From Micromonospora sp. KC213 (lineage in GTDB: Bacteria > Actinomycetota > Actinomycetes > Mycobacteriales > Micromonosporaceae), in assembly GCF_004348325.1 (NCBI RefSeq), contig NZ_SMKF01000044.1, forward strand, positions 1 through 36,203: a DNA stretch of 36,203 bases, written 5' to 3'. This document shows positions 23,582-33,869 of the stretch, in pieces; position 1 is the first letter of the stretch, and every line of letters starts with the position of its first letter. The position numbers were made by a program, and so were the translations under genes. The notes under the pieces were generated by a model. That model saw only the letters and a program-made list of their open reading frames with translations, was not told the DNA's origin and ran no database searches.

Positions 23582-23734
23582 CGTCGACGGCCGGAGGGCG
23601 GCGACGTCGGGCACAACCGTGCGCGCACGGCGATGCCACGCCGTCCGCCTGTGGTCAGGGCGGCCTCCGCCCGGCATGATCGTCACGCGATACGGGTACC
23701 GGGCCGTATCGGTGAGGAGCCTGGGGAGGCAGCG

Positions 23735-24493
23735 GTGACGGTACGCGGGCGACGGCGGTCGCGGGGCTCACTGGCGGGTCTGGTGGCGGCCCTGGTCGCC
23801 GTCGGCTGCGCGGCCGGCGGGGTGGGGCAGGGTGGCCCGCAGCAGCCACCGAACGAGCCCCGCCCGCAGCCGACCCGTACGGCCGCCTTGCCCGACGCGT
23901 CGACCACCCGCGCCGACGGCACCACCAGCGTGGCGGAGTTCAAGGAGGACATCCAGGGCGCGGTCCGCATCGCCGAGCGCTACTGGGCCGCCCAGTTCCG
24001 GGCCTCCGGGCGGCCGTTCACCCCGATCCGCCGGATCATCCCCTACCAGCGGGAGGGGGAGGTCGCCTGCGCCGGTCAGCCGGTGCCGCGCAACAACGCG
24101 GTCTACTGTTCGGCCGCCGACTACATCGCCTACGACGTCAACTGGTCGGTGGCCGCGTTCCGGCAGGTCGGCGACGCGTTCGTGTTCTACCTGCTGGGCC
24201 ACGAGTACGCCCACGGCATCCAGGTGCGCATGGGCACCCGCTACAGCTTCACCATCCAGCAGGAACTCCAGGCCGACTGCATGGCCGGGGCGTACCTGGG
24301 TGACTCGGTGCGCAACGGGCAGCTCGAACTCCAGGAGGGCGACCTGGACGAGTTCCGCGACGGGCTGCTCGCCGTCGGCGACGACCCCGACCAACCCTGG
24401 TTCGCCGAAGGGTCGCACGGTACCGCCGAACAGCGCACCGACTCGTTCTTCCGCGGCTACGAGAACTCCCTGCGCGCCTGCGACCTCGGCTGA
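23735..24493 (+). CDS. Exported neutral zinc metallopeptidase
   Basis: A 252-aa protein of the YpfJ-like neutral zinc metallopeptidase family. GTG 23735 follows GGGGAGG. Residues 1-25 form an export signal with basic start (RGRRRSR), hydrophobic core and an AVGC site; Cys25 could be lipidated, but the lipobox is imperfect. A Pro/Gln/Thr-rich linker (26-65) follows. The catalytic domain has HEYAH (156-160), with the probable third zinc ligand Glu177 in ELQADCMAG. Five domain cysteines (112, 125, 182, 248 and Cys25 itself) suit an extracytoplasmic location. The C-terminal TAEQRTDSFFRGYE is also typical. Substrate unknown. Confidence 0.9.
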   Translation: MTVRGRRRSRGSLAGLVAALVAVGCAAGGVGQGGPQQPPNEPRPQPTRTAALPDASTTRADGTTSVAEFKEDIQGAVRIAERYWAAQFRASGRPFTPIRRIIPYQREGEVACAGQPVPRNNAVYCSAADYIAYDVNWSVAAFRQVGDAFVFYLLGHEYAHGIQVRMGTRYSFTIQQELQADCMAGAYLGDSVRNGQLELQEGDLDEFRDGLLAVGDDPDQPWFAEGSHGTAEQRTDSFFRGYENSLRACDLG

Positions 24494-24600
24494 CCCCGAG
24501 CCCGCCGGTTGACCTGCGTCACTGGTGCCCGGTCCGCCCCGACGCCGCGGCCGGGGGGTTGGCAGGATCGGTGCGGTCGCCGCACCCGCAGGAGGATCCG

Positions 24601-25272
24601 TTGAGCAGCACACACCCCGCCGCTGTGCTCTTCGACATGGACGGCACCCTGGTCGACAGCGAGAAGCTGTGGGATGTCGCGCTGTGCGAGCTGGCCGCCG
24701 AGTACGGCGGGAAGCTGTCCGGGCAGGCCCGCCGCGCCATCGTCGGCACCAGCATGGCGGAGGCGATGCGCATCCTGCACGACGACCTCGGCCAGCCCGA
24801 GCGGGACCCGCGGGTCAGCGCCGCCTGGATCGACGCCCGCATCCTGCAGCTGTTCCGCACCGGGCTGCGTTGGCGGCCCGGCGCGCTGGCCCTGCTGCAG
24901 GCGGTACGCGCCGCGGGCATCCCCACCGCCCTGGTGACCTCCAGCGGTCGCGCCCTGGTCGAGATCGCCCTGGACACCCTCGGGCGGGACAGCTTCGACG
25001 CGGTGGTCTGCGGTGACGAGGTGGACGCCGCCAAGCCCCACCCCGAGCCGTACCTGACCGCCGCCCGGCTGTTGGACGTGCCGATCGCCCGCTGCGTGGC
25101 GATCGAGGACTCGCCGACCGGGGTGGCCAGCGCGCTCGCCGCCGGTGCGGCGGTGCTGGCGGTGCCGGCGGAGGCACCACTGCCGCCGACGGACGGCGTA
25201 CACCAGGTGCAGAGCCTGACCGGTGCGGACCTGGAGCTGCTGGCGGCGCTGCTCGGCGACCCGCCGTCCTGA
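24601..25272 (+). CDS. HAD-superfamily phosphatase (beta-phosphoglucomutase-like)
   Basis: A 223-aa cytosolic HAD subfamily IA hydrolase. I chose TTG 24601 because a perfect AGGAGG lies just before it and the protein then begins a few residues before the first strand; in-frame starts upstream lack a ribosome site. Motif I is DMDGTLVDS (nucleophile Asp12, acid Asp14), motif II is the Thr/Ser of VTSSGR, motif III is the Lys of AAKPHPEPY and motif IV is the acidic IEDSPTGV. The helical cap (about 25-90) contains VGTSMAEAM. Substrates of such proteins are usually sugar phosphates or other small phosphoesters and cannot be deduced here. It converges on the ABC operon across a shared terminator. 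Confidence 0.93.
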   Translation: MSSTHPAAVLFDMDGTLVDSEKLWDVALCELAAEYGGKLSGQARRAIVGTSMAEAMRILHDDLGQPERDPRVSAAWIDARILQLFRTGLRWRPGALALLQAVRAAGIPTALVTSSGRALVEIALDTLGRDSFDAVVCGDEVDAAKPHPEPYLTAARLLDVPIARCVAIEDSPTGVASALAAGAAVLAVPAEAPLPPTDGVHQVQSLTGADLELLAALLGDPPS

Positions 25273-25338
25273 CCGTGCCGGTTGCGGCACCTCGGGGCTG
25301 ACCAGCAGTTGAGATCCCCGGGATGCCGCAGGTCGGGA

Positions 25339-25368
25339 CGGGGCCCCGCCGGTAGCGGCGGGGCCCCG
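25339..25368. terminator. Bidirectional hairpin between HAD and ABC genes
   Basis: CGGGGCCCCGCCG and CGGCGGGGCCCCG are perfect 13-bp arms with loop GTAG, between the convergent stops at 25272 and 25378. Confidence 0.88.
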
Positions 25369-25377
25369 AGCGACCGG

Positions 25378-27933
25378 TCAGTCGTGCGCGATCGCGCCGA
25401 GCACGTTGATCCGCGCGGCCCGGATCGCCGGCAGCACCGCCGCGACCACCCCGATGATCGCGGCCAGGCCGAGGAAGAGACCCATCTGCCCCCAGGGCAG
25501 GACCAGGTCGGTGATCCCCTCGTCCTTGAGCGCCTCGACCACCGCCGCCCCGAGGCCGGTGCCGACCGCCACGCCCAGCAACGCCCCGAAGACCGAGATC
25601 ACCACCGCCTCCACGGTGATCATGCGCATGGTCTGCGCCCGGCGCAGCCCGATCGCCCGCAGCAGGCCGAGTTCCCGGGTCCGTTCCAGCACCGACAGGG
25701 CGAGGGTGTTGATGATGCCCAGCACCGCGATGACGATGGCCAGGGCCAGCAGGATCTGGATCATCTGGAGCAGGCCGTCCAGTTGGCTGGTCTGCTGCTT
25801 GATGAAGGCGGCCCGGTCAGCCACCGACACCTGGGGGTTGTCGGCGAGCAACGTCTCGACCTGTGGGCGCACGTCCTCGACGCGGGCGCCGGGGGCCAGT
25901 TGCAGGAAACCCTGGATCGGCTGCGGAATGGCGAAGTCCCGCGCCGCCTGCGGCGGCAACACCACCGGGCTGGTCAGCTCGGTGCTCTGGTAGATCCCGC
26001 TGACCGTGTAGGTGCGGGCCTCGCCCCTGGACAGCTGGACGGTGACCCGCGAGCCGACCGACACGTTGCGGGACTTCGCGGTGTCGGAGCTGAACAGCAT
26101 CTGGTCCGGCCCCAGCCGGCTGATGTCACCGGCGGTGGCCTTCGCGCTGAAGATCCGCTCCAGGGCGGCGACGTTGCTCGACACCGCCACCCAGGTTGCC
26201 TTGCCGTCGACCTCCGCCATGTCGCCGTACTCACCGTCGACCAGTTGGACGCCCGGGATGGCGGCGGCCTGCTCCAGCACCGCCGGGTCGAAGCTCGGCG
26301 GGCGCGGCCCGGACTGCACCCCGGAGATCACCAGCTCGGCGTTGATCTGGTCCTCGGCCAAGGCGCTGATGCTGCTCTTGGCCGAGTCGAGGATCACCGT
26401 CACGCCGGTGACCAGGGCGATGCCCACCATCAGCGCCGCCGCGGTGATCGCGGTGCGGCGCGGGTTGCGGCCGGAGTTGAGCCGGCCCAGCTTGCCCGGC
26501 ACCGACCAGGCGAACACCGCCCCGAGCAGGCCGACCACCGGCCGGCTGATCAGCGGGGTCAGCAGTGCCATCCCGATGAAGGCGAGGAACACCCCGCCGA
26601 GGATGGTCTGCAGGGTGAGGTCGCCCGCGTTGCCGCTGAGCCCCAGGAACAGCAGCGTCGCGCCGATCGCGGTGACGATCCCGCCGGACACCGTGACCTT
26701 CGTCAACGGGCGGTCCGGGGTGGCCACGTCCTGCATGGCGGCGATCGGCGGGATCCGCGCGGCACGCAGCGCCGGCAGCAGCGCCGCCACCACCGTGATC
26801 ACCAGACCCACCCCGAAGGCCCCGATGACCGCCGCCGCCGGCACGCCCAGCCCGGCCAGGGCGAGCCCGCCGGCCAGCTCGCCGAACAGGTACGCCAGCA
26901 GCGCGCCCACGCCGATGCCGGCGGCCAGCCCCAGCACGGAGGCGATCAGCCCCACCGCGATGGCCTCCAGCACCACCGAACCGATGATCTGCCGGCCGCT
27001 GGCTCCGATGGCCCGCATCAGGGCCAGCTCCCGGGTGCGCTGGGCCACGATGATGGAGAAGGTGTTCAGGATGAGGAAGGTGCCCACCAGCAGCGCCACG
27101 GCGGCGAAACCGAGCAGGATCTTGTTGAAGAAGGACAGCCCCTCCTTCAGACCGGCCGCGGCGTCGGCTGACATCTGCTCGCCGGTCCGCACCTGGTAGC
27201 CGTCGCCGACAGCGGCGGCGATGTCGTCGCGCAGCTTCTCCTCGCCGACGCCGTCGACGGCCTGAACGCTGATGTTGGTGAACACGTCCGGCTCACCGAG
27301 CATCAGTCGCTGCGCCACCGGGGTGGTGAAGGCGATCTCGTTGGCTCCGCCGAGGGAGTCCCGGCCACCGCTGAAGCCGAAGATCCCGACGAGGTGGAAA
27401 TCTTCCTTCTTCGACTTGAAGGGGGTCTGTACGCCGACCCGGTCGCCGACCTTCACCCCCGCCGCCTGGGCGAGCGCCGCGTTGATGACGATCTCGTCGT
27501 CCGCGCGCGGCTCCCGGCCCTCGCGCAGCGTCAGCAGGTCGCTCTCGCCCAGCCAGTTCTCACCCAGCTGCGGCGGCCCGAACGAGGTGACCACCTTGCC
27601 GTTGCTGCCGATCATGAGTGCGCCGTCGGCGGCGATGATGCCGGTGGCCTCGGCCACCCCGGCAACCGTGCGGACCCGCTCCAGCAACGCGGCCGGGACG
27701 GGCGGGCTCACCGGCTCGCCCTCCAGCTCGTCGAGGGCGACCTTCGGCGTGGCGTTGACGTTGACGTCGACGCCCTCATACGCGTCGGCGAAGACCTGGT
27801 CGAAGGAGCGGCCCAGGGTGTCGGTGAGCACGAACGCACCGGAGACGAACATGACGCCCAGTACCACCGCCAGGCCGGAGAGGACGAGGCGCACCTTGCG
27901 CGCCAGCAGGCTCTTCCACGTCGCGCGGAACAT
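25378..27933 (-). CDS. FtsX/MacB-like ABC transporter permease (851 aa)
   Basis: A large permease with two FtsX-type membrane modules. The N-terminal helix (about 17-40, LVLSGLAVVLGVMFVSGAFVL) is followed by a MacB-like extracytoplasmic domain (about 45-260), then a helix group with the FtsX core LLVGTFLILNTFSIIVAQRTRELALMRAIGA. A second set follows, with LNSGRNPRRTAITAAALMVGIALVTG, another extracytoplasmic domain, and a C-terminal copy of the core (VLGIINTLALSVLERTRELGLLRAIGL). ATG 27933 shares one base with the ATPase stop (TGATG), so the two proteins are coupled. Such mechanotransmission-type exporters handle lipids, peptides, antibiotics or lipoproteins; the cargo here is not deducible. 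No adjacent substrate gene is seen. Confidence 0.94.
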   Translation of the reverse strand: MFRATWKSLLARKVRLVLSGLAVVLGVMFVSGAFVLTDTLGRSFDQVFADAYEGVDVNVNATPKVALDELEGEPVSPPVPAALLERVRTVAGVAEATGIIAADGALMIGSNGKVVTSFGPPQLGENWLGESDLLTLREGREPRADDEIVINAALAQAAGVKVGDRVGVQTPFKSKKEDFHLVGIFGFSGGRDSLGGANEIAFTTPVAQRLMLGEPDVFTNISVQAVDGVGEEKLRDDIAAAVGDGYQVRTGEQMSADAAAGLKEGLSFFNKILLGFAAVALLVGTFLILNTFSIIVAQRTRELALMRAIGASGRQIIGSVVLEAIAVGLIASVLGLAAGIGVGALLAYLFGELAGGLALAGLGVPAAAVIGAFGVGLVITVVAALLPALRAARIPPIAAMQDVATPDRPLTKVTVSGGIVTAIGATLLFLGLSGNAGDLTLQTILGGVFLAFIGMALLTPLISRPVVGLLGAVFAWSVPGKLGRLNSGRNPRRTAITAAALMVGIALVTGVTVILDSAKSSISALAEDQINAELVISGVQSGPRPPSFDPAVLEQAAAIPGVQLVDGEYGDMAEVDGKATWVAVSSNVAALERIFSAKATAGDISRLGPDQMLFSSDTAKSRNVSVGSRVTVQLSRGEARTYTVSGIYQSTELTSPVVLPPQAARDFAIPQPIQGFLQLAPGARVEDVRPQVETLLADNPQVSVADRAAFIKQQTSQLDGLLQMIQILLALAIVIAVLGIINTLALSVLERTRELGLLRAIGLRRAQTMRMITVEAVVISVFGALLGVAVGTGLGAAVVEALKDEGITDLVLPWGQMGLFLGLAAIIGVVAAVLPAIRAARINVLGAIAHD

Positions 27934-28700
27934 CAGCGCGCCACCTCGACCGGAGTGTCGAGCTTCTTCATGGTGTCCAGCACGGTCTCGGCGGTCGGCT
28001 CGATCAGCTCCGAGACGATCTGCCCGTCGGCGAGGAAGACCACCCGGTCGGCGTACGCGGCGGCGGTCGGGTCGTGGGTGACCATGACGATGGTCTGCCC
28101 GTGCTCGCGTACCGAGTTGCGCAGGAAGTTCAGCACCTCCGCCCCGGAACGCGAGTCGAGGTTGCCGGTCGGCTCGTCGGCGAAGATCACCTCGGGGCGG
28201 GCGACCAGTGCCCGCGCGCACGCCACCCGCTGCTGCTGGCCGCCGGAGAGCTGCGCCGGACGGTGTCCCAACCGGTCCCGCAGACCGACCGTGTCGATCA
28301 CCGTGTCGTACCAGGCCGGGTCGGGTTTGCGGCCGGCGATCGACATCGGCAGCAGGATGTTCTCCTGTGCGGTCAACGTCGGCAGCAGGTTGAACTGCTG
28401 GAAGATGAAGCCGACCTTGTCGCGGCGCAGCCGGGTCAGGCCGGCGTCGCCCAGCCCGGTGACGGTGGTGTCGCCGATCATCACGGTGCCCCGGGTGACC
28501 GAGTCCAGCCCCGCCAGGCAGTGCATCAGCGTGGACTTGCCCGAACCCGACGGACCCATGATCGCGGTGAACCGGCCGCGTTCGAACTCCGCGCTCACCC
28601 CGCGCAGCGCCATCACCTGCGCCTCGCCGCTGCCGTACACCTTCCACACGTCGTTGGCCCGGGCCGCGACCTGCGCCTCGCGGCCTACCGTCGCCGTCAC
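27933..28700 (-). CDS. ABC transporter ATP-binding protein (LolD/MacB type)
   Basis: A 255-aa cytosolic ATPase that powers the FtsX-like permease encoded just downstream. Walker A is GPSGSGKST (49-57), the Q-loop is IFQQFNLLP, the signature is LSGGQQQR (151-158), Walker B with the family's DEPTGNLDS starts at about 175, and the switch His is in VMVTHDP. The C-terminal extension (TAETVLDTMKKLDTPVEV) is short. GTG 28700 was chosen, with GAGG 8 bases upstream. The gene heads a two-gene operon whose 300-base upstream region holds a strong inverted repeat that may bind the nearby response regulator. Confidence 0.95.
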   Translation of the reverse strand: MTATVGREAQVAARANDVWKVYGSGEAQVMALRGVSAEFERGRFTAIMGPSGSGKSTLMHCLAGLDSVTRGTVMIGDTTVTGLGDAGLTRLRRDKVGFIFQQFNLLPTLTAQENILLPMSIAGRKPDPAWYDTVIDTVGLRDRLGHRPAQLSGGQQQRVACARALVARPEVIFADEPTGNLDSRSGAEVLNFLRNSVREHGQTIVMVTHDPTAAAYADRVVFLADGQIVSELIEPTAETVLDTMKKLDTPVEVAR

Positions 28701-28845
28701 GTCATCTACCTCTTCCGTCTGCTGCGGTCATCCCACCGCCCCCGCTGGCCGGTGGGGCCCATCCCATCCTCACCCGGGCCGGTCGGTGATCCGTCCGTCC
28801 GTGGGCTGATCTCCGGCCGGATTCCCGCTGCGGGTCGACCCCGGC

Positions 28846-28873
28846 GCCGACTCAGGGTTGCCCCTGAGTCGGC
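28846..28873 (-). promoter_or_regulatory. 12-bp inverted repeat upstream of the ABC operon
   Basis: GCCGACTCAGGG (28846-28857) and CCCTGAGTCGGC (28862-28873) are perfect arms around TTGC. It is about 145 bases upstream of the ATPase start and about 130 bases downstream of the response-regulator stop. It can be read as a dimeric operator (TCAGGG-N4-CCCTGA core), for example for the NarL-type regulator next door, or as the terminator of that regulator gene. A -10-like GAGGAT (28771-28766) lies between it and the ATPase. Nothing else was recognised in the gene-free 28701-29001. Confidence 0.55.
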
Positions 28874-29001
28874 GGCGCCGCGGCATACCGACCGGGGGCA
28901 CCGAACGCCACATCAGGCCAACTCCACGACCCCGTCTCGCGTCACGGTAGGTGACGGCCACAAACACGGCCACCGTTATCCGGGCCGCCGCGCGGCGCGG
29001 C

Positions 29002-29688
29002 TCAGGCCCGCGGGCGTACCAGCCCGGTCTCGTACGCCAGCACCACCGCCTGCACCCGGTCGCGCAGGCCCAGCTTGGTCAGCACATGCCCGACGTGGGT
29101 CTTGACGGTGGTCTCGCTGACCGACAGCACGGCGGCGATCTCGGCGTTGGACAGCCCTCGGGCCACCTGGACCAGCACCTCCCGTTCCCGCCCGGTCAGT
29201 ACGCTCAACGCCGTCGGCGGGGCCGCGGCCGGGTCGGCTAGCACGGCGGCGAAACGGTCCAGCAGCCGACGCAGGATCCGGGGCGTCACCACCGCCTCCC
29301 CGGCGGCCACCGCCCGGACCGCGGCGACCAGATCCTCCGCCGGCACATCCTTGGCCAGCAGGCCGCTGGCCCCGGCGCGCAGCGCGCCCAGCACGTACTC
29401 GTCGAGGTCGACCGTGGTCAGCGCGAGCACCCGCACCGGCAGTCGGGCCTCGACGATCGCCCGGGTGGCGGCCGCGCCGTCCAGCCGCGGCATCCGGACG
29501 TCCAACAGCACCACGTCCGGCAGCAGCCGCCGGGCCAACTCCACGGCCTCCCGGCCGTCGCCCGTCTCGCCCACCACGTCCAGGTCCGCCTCGGCGCCCA
29601 GCACCGTCCGGAAGCCGGTCCGCAGCAGCGGCTGGTCGTCGGCGAGCAGGATCCGCACCGGACGTACCGGCATCCCGTGGTCGCTCAT
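29002..29688 (-). CDS. NarL/LuxR-family response regulator, orphan
   Basis: A 228-aa two-component response regulator. The receiver (about 10-125) has acidic Asp17/Asp18, phospho-acceptor Asp63 (VVLLDVRMP), a Thr in ALTTVD and Lys in LAKDVP, all intact, so phosphorylation control is expected. The LuxR-type helix-turn-helix (about 160-220) reads LTGREREVLVQVARGLSNAEIAAVLSVSETTVKTHVGHVL. ATG 29688 follows AGGAGG; a longer reading frame upstream has no such signal. No histidine kinase gene lies within the window on either side, so its partner is elsewhere. It is upstream of and in the same direction as the ABC exporter operon, the obvious candidate target. Confidence 0.93.
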   Translation of the reverse strand: MSDHGMPVRPVRILLADDQPLLRTGFRTVLGAEADLDVVGETGDGREAVELARRLLPDVVLLDVRMPRLDGAAATRAIVEARLPVRVLALTTVDLDEYVLGALRAGASGLLAKDVPAEDLVAAVRAVAAGEAVVTPRILRRLLDRFAAVLADPAAAPPTALSVLTGREREVLVQVARGLSNAEIAAVLSVSETTVKTHVGHVLTKLGLRDRVQAVVLAYETGLVRPRA

Positions 29689-29843
29689 CGCCCTCCTGTC
29701 GTGCTGGCTGCCGCGTTGGGCACCGGCCGGCGCGGCGCAACCCCGGGGGCACCGTCGCCGGGGCGGAACGCTGCGCCGGCGCACGCCCGGTACCGGGAAA
29801 CGGCCCGCAGCCTGCGAGGCGCCCCGACCCGTCACCCACGGTT

Positions 29844-29857
29844 GCGTGCTTGCACGC
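29844..29857 (-). promoter_or_regulatory. Palindrome in the gap upstream of the response regulator
   Basis: GCGTGC-TT-GCACGC is a perfect 6-2-6 dyad about 155 bases before the response-regulator start, within the 239-base gap after the RecB-type gene. It is a possible operator; no family match was recognised. The rest of the gap is GC-rich with no gene. Confidence 0.3.
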
Positions 29858-29927
29858 GGGATACTGCCACCAGCGCGCCAGCCGACCGATCAGGCCGCCG
29901 CCCCCGCCGGTGGGGCGGGGCTGCGGG

Positions 29928-30845
29928 TCACTCGTCGGCGCCGGGAGCGGCCGGGCCGGACCGGGCGTCGCGCAGCGGGTCGGGCACCGCCGCCGGCTGC
30001 GGGAACGGCGGCGGGGTGCCGCCGAAGCTCGGGCAGAGCGACTGATGGTTGCACCAGTCGCAGAGCCGGCTGGGCCGGGGCCGGAAATCCTGCCGCTGGG
30101 TGGCCTGCTCGATCGCCTGCCAGAGCGCCACCACCGTGCGCTCGAAACGCAACAGCTCCTCGGCGTCGGGGGAGTAGTCGCAGACCTCGGCGTCCTTCAG
30201 GTAGAGCAGACGCAGCACCCGCGGCACCACACCCCGGGTGCGCCACAGCACCAACGCGTAGAACTTGAGCTGGAACAACGCCCGCGCCTCGAAGGCCTCC
30301 CGGGGCGCGCCGCCGGTCTTGTAGTCGACCACCCGCAGCGCGCCGTCGGGCGCGACGTCGAGCCGGTCGAGGTAGCCCCGGATGAGCAGCTCGTCGTCGA
30401 CCACCGCGGAGATCAGGCTTTCCCGCTCGGCGGGCTCCAACCGCCGTGGATCCTCCACCGCGAAGTAGCCCCGCAGCAGCGCCGCCGCCGAGCGCAGGAA
30501 CTCGGCGGTGCCGGCCTCGTCGGCGGGGTCGAACAGGGCGGCCAGCTCCGGCTGCTCGGTGACCAGCCGGTCCCACTGCGGAGCGACCAGGTCACCGGCG
30601 GCATCCGGGGTGCGCCCGGGTGCCGGCAGGTCGAACAGCCGCTCCAGCACGGCGTGCACCAGGGTGCCCCGGGCCTGCTCGAGGCTGGGGCGCTCGGGCA
30701 GCCGGTCGATGCTGCGGAACCGGTAGAGCAGCGGGCAGGTCTTGAAGTCGGCCGCCCGTGACGGCGACAACGACGCCCGGACGGTGGCCGGCAGCGCGGC
30801 CGGGGCGCCAGAGCCCTGCTGGTCGGTCACCGGTTCCGCCGTCAT
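29928..30845 (-). CDS. RecB-family PD-(D/E)XK exonuclease with Fe-S cysteines
   Basis: A 305-aa stand-alone RecB-like nuclease of the PDDEXK_1/Cas4-like type, mycobacterial Rv2119-like by position. The fold begins LSPSRAADFKTCPLLYRFR (Cys37), followed by ARGTLVHAVLERLF. The metal core is RGYLDRLDVAPDG with RVVDYKTGG (Asp-x-Lys), and QLKFYALVLW is the usual following helix. The C-terminus has RLCDWCNHQSLCPSFGG, giving three cysteines that with Cys37 would hold a 4Fe-4S cluster as in AddB/Cas4. A DNA repair or processing role is inferred from the family. ATG 30845 has TACCCT 7 bases upstream (leaderless). The promoter region is shared with the divergent site-2 protease. Confidence 0.92.
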   Translation of the reverse strand: MTAEPVTDQQGSGAPAALPATVRASLSPSRAADFKTCPLLYRFRSIDRLPERPSLEQARGTLVHAVLERLFDLPAPGRTPDAAGDLVAPQWDRLVTEQPELAALFDPADEAGTAEFLRSAAALLRGYFAVEDPRRLEPAERESLISAVVDDELLIRGYLDRLDVAPDGALRVVDYKTGGAPREAFEARALFQLKFYALVLWRTRGVVPRVLRLLYLKDAEVCDYSPDAEELLRFERTVVALWQAIEQATQRQDFRPRPSRLCDWCNHQSLCPSFGGTPPPFPQPAAVPDPLRDARSGPAAPGADE

Positions 30846-30852
30846 GCCCCGA

Positions 30853-30858
30853 AGGGTA
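30853..30858 (-). promoter_or_regulatory. Leaderless -10 for the RecB-like gene
   Basis: TACCCT on the minus strand ends 7 bases before ATG 30845. It forms one side of an 81-base divergent promoter region. Confidence 0.6.
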
Positions 30859-30913
30859 GGGCACCGGTGTGACAGGCCGGTCGTCGCCGCACCGGAGCAT
30901 GATCCGCACCGCG

Positions 30914-33079
<2,166 letters not shown>

Positions 33080-33160
33080 CGGCGTGGCGGGACGGCTGGC
33101 AGTGATCGGGCTGATTCCGTCGGCCGGTGCGGGTCGGCGGCACGACCTGGGGGAGATGTC

Positions 33161-33733
33161 ATGAGTCGGCCGGGTTTCGGCGGTGGGGAGTTGCCGGCCG
33201 TGTTCCCGGACTGGTCGCCCTACACCGACCTGGAGTCGGCGGCGCGGGCCTACCTGCGCGATCCGGACATCGCGCTCGAGGCGCTGGGCGGGGTGTTGCG
33301 TGGGGCGTCCGTGCTCGGTTTCACGCTGGAACGTTTCGTCAACGAGGTCAACGGCGTCTGGCAGGAGGTCGTCGTCTGCGACGGCAGCCGGCTGGTGCTG
33401 TGGCACGGTGAGGACGTGCCGCCGGGGGAGGGGCCGGCCGGCGCGATGACCTCGTCGCTACGGGTGGTGCCGGTCTCCACGGTCACCGAGGTCGGCTGCC
33501 GACGCCGGCTGACCCGAACCGACAACGGCGAGGTGCGGGTCGACAGCATCGATGTCTACCTGCTGCTCACCTCGCTGGACGAGGCGCCGCCCGGTGACGA
33601 GGTCGCGGGCGTGCCGCGGCACGACGCGCTGCGCTTCGGCAAGACGCTCGACGACGGCGGAGCCGGTCAGATCGCTCGGTTGGAGGAGTTCGCCCGGCTG
33701 GTCGCCTCGGTGGTCGGTCGCCCGGTGCTGTGA
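33161..33733 (+). CDS. Conserved hypothetical protein (190 aa)
   Basis: Function not recognised. ATG 33161 follows GGGGGAGATGTC. There is no signal peptide or membrane segment. The N-terminal part (FPDWSPYTDLESAARAYLRDPDIALEAL) is helical; the middle alternates strands (TLERFVNEVNGVWQEVVVCDGSRLVLWHGEDV, SLRVVPVSTVTEVGCRRRLTR, VRVDSIDVYLLLTSLDE), and a C-terminal helix (GQIARLEEFARLVASVVG) closes it, suggesting a compact alpha/beta fold. It lies 81 bases after trmI in the same direction and ends just before a palindromic intergenic repeat. Confidence 0.78.
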   Translation: MSRPGFGGGELPAVFPDWSPYTDLESAARAYLRDPDIALEALGGVLRGASVLGFTLERFVNEVNGVWQEVVVCDGSRLVLWHGEDVPPGEGPAGAMTSSLRVVPVSTVTEVGCRRRLTRTDNGEVRVDSIDVYLLLTSLDEAPPGDEVAGVPRHDALRFGKTLDDGGAGQIARLEEFARLVASVVGRPVL

Positions 33734-33769
33734 CCGACGGGCCGGGGAGGCACAGTCGCCGCCGTACGC

Positions 33770-33830
33770 GTCGATCATGAGGTTGGCGGGGAGCGGATGT
33801 GAGATCCGCGCCGCTGGCCTCATGATCGAC
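33770..33830. repeat. Palindromic intergenic repeat, copy 2
   Basis: GTCGATCATGAGG (33770-33782) and CCTCATGATCGAC (33818-33830) are perfect 13-bp arms. Inside, GCGG/CCGC and GCGGAT-gtgag-ATCCGC continue the stem, so about 23 bp of a 61-base element can pair. It fills most of the convergent gap between the 190-aa protein gene and the ferredoxin gene, and shares GTCGATCATG with the element at 12967-13036. Confidence 0.75.
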
Positions 33831-33869
33831 CACGATGTCCGGCCGTGCTGTGCCCGTCGGCGCTGGCGG

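Noticed and set aside
24559..24600. An earlier in-frame start for the HAD hydrolase
   Set aside because: No ribosome site precedes it and the added residues are not family-like; TTG 24601 has a perfect AGGAGG at proper distance.
25282..27171. A 629-codon plus-strand frame opposite the ABC permease
   Set aside because: Composition is Arg/His/Asp/Gln-rich noise typical of antisense frames, and the FtsX-type permease is clear on the minus strand.
28770..28973. A 67-codon minus-strand frame upstream of the ABC operon
   Set aside because: It is Arg/Pro/Gly-rich, spans the inverted repeat and probable promoter, and has no ribosome site or leaderless -10 box.
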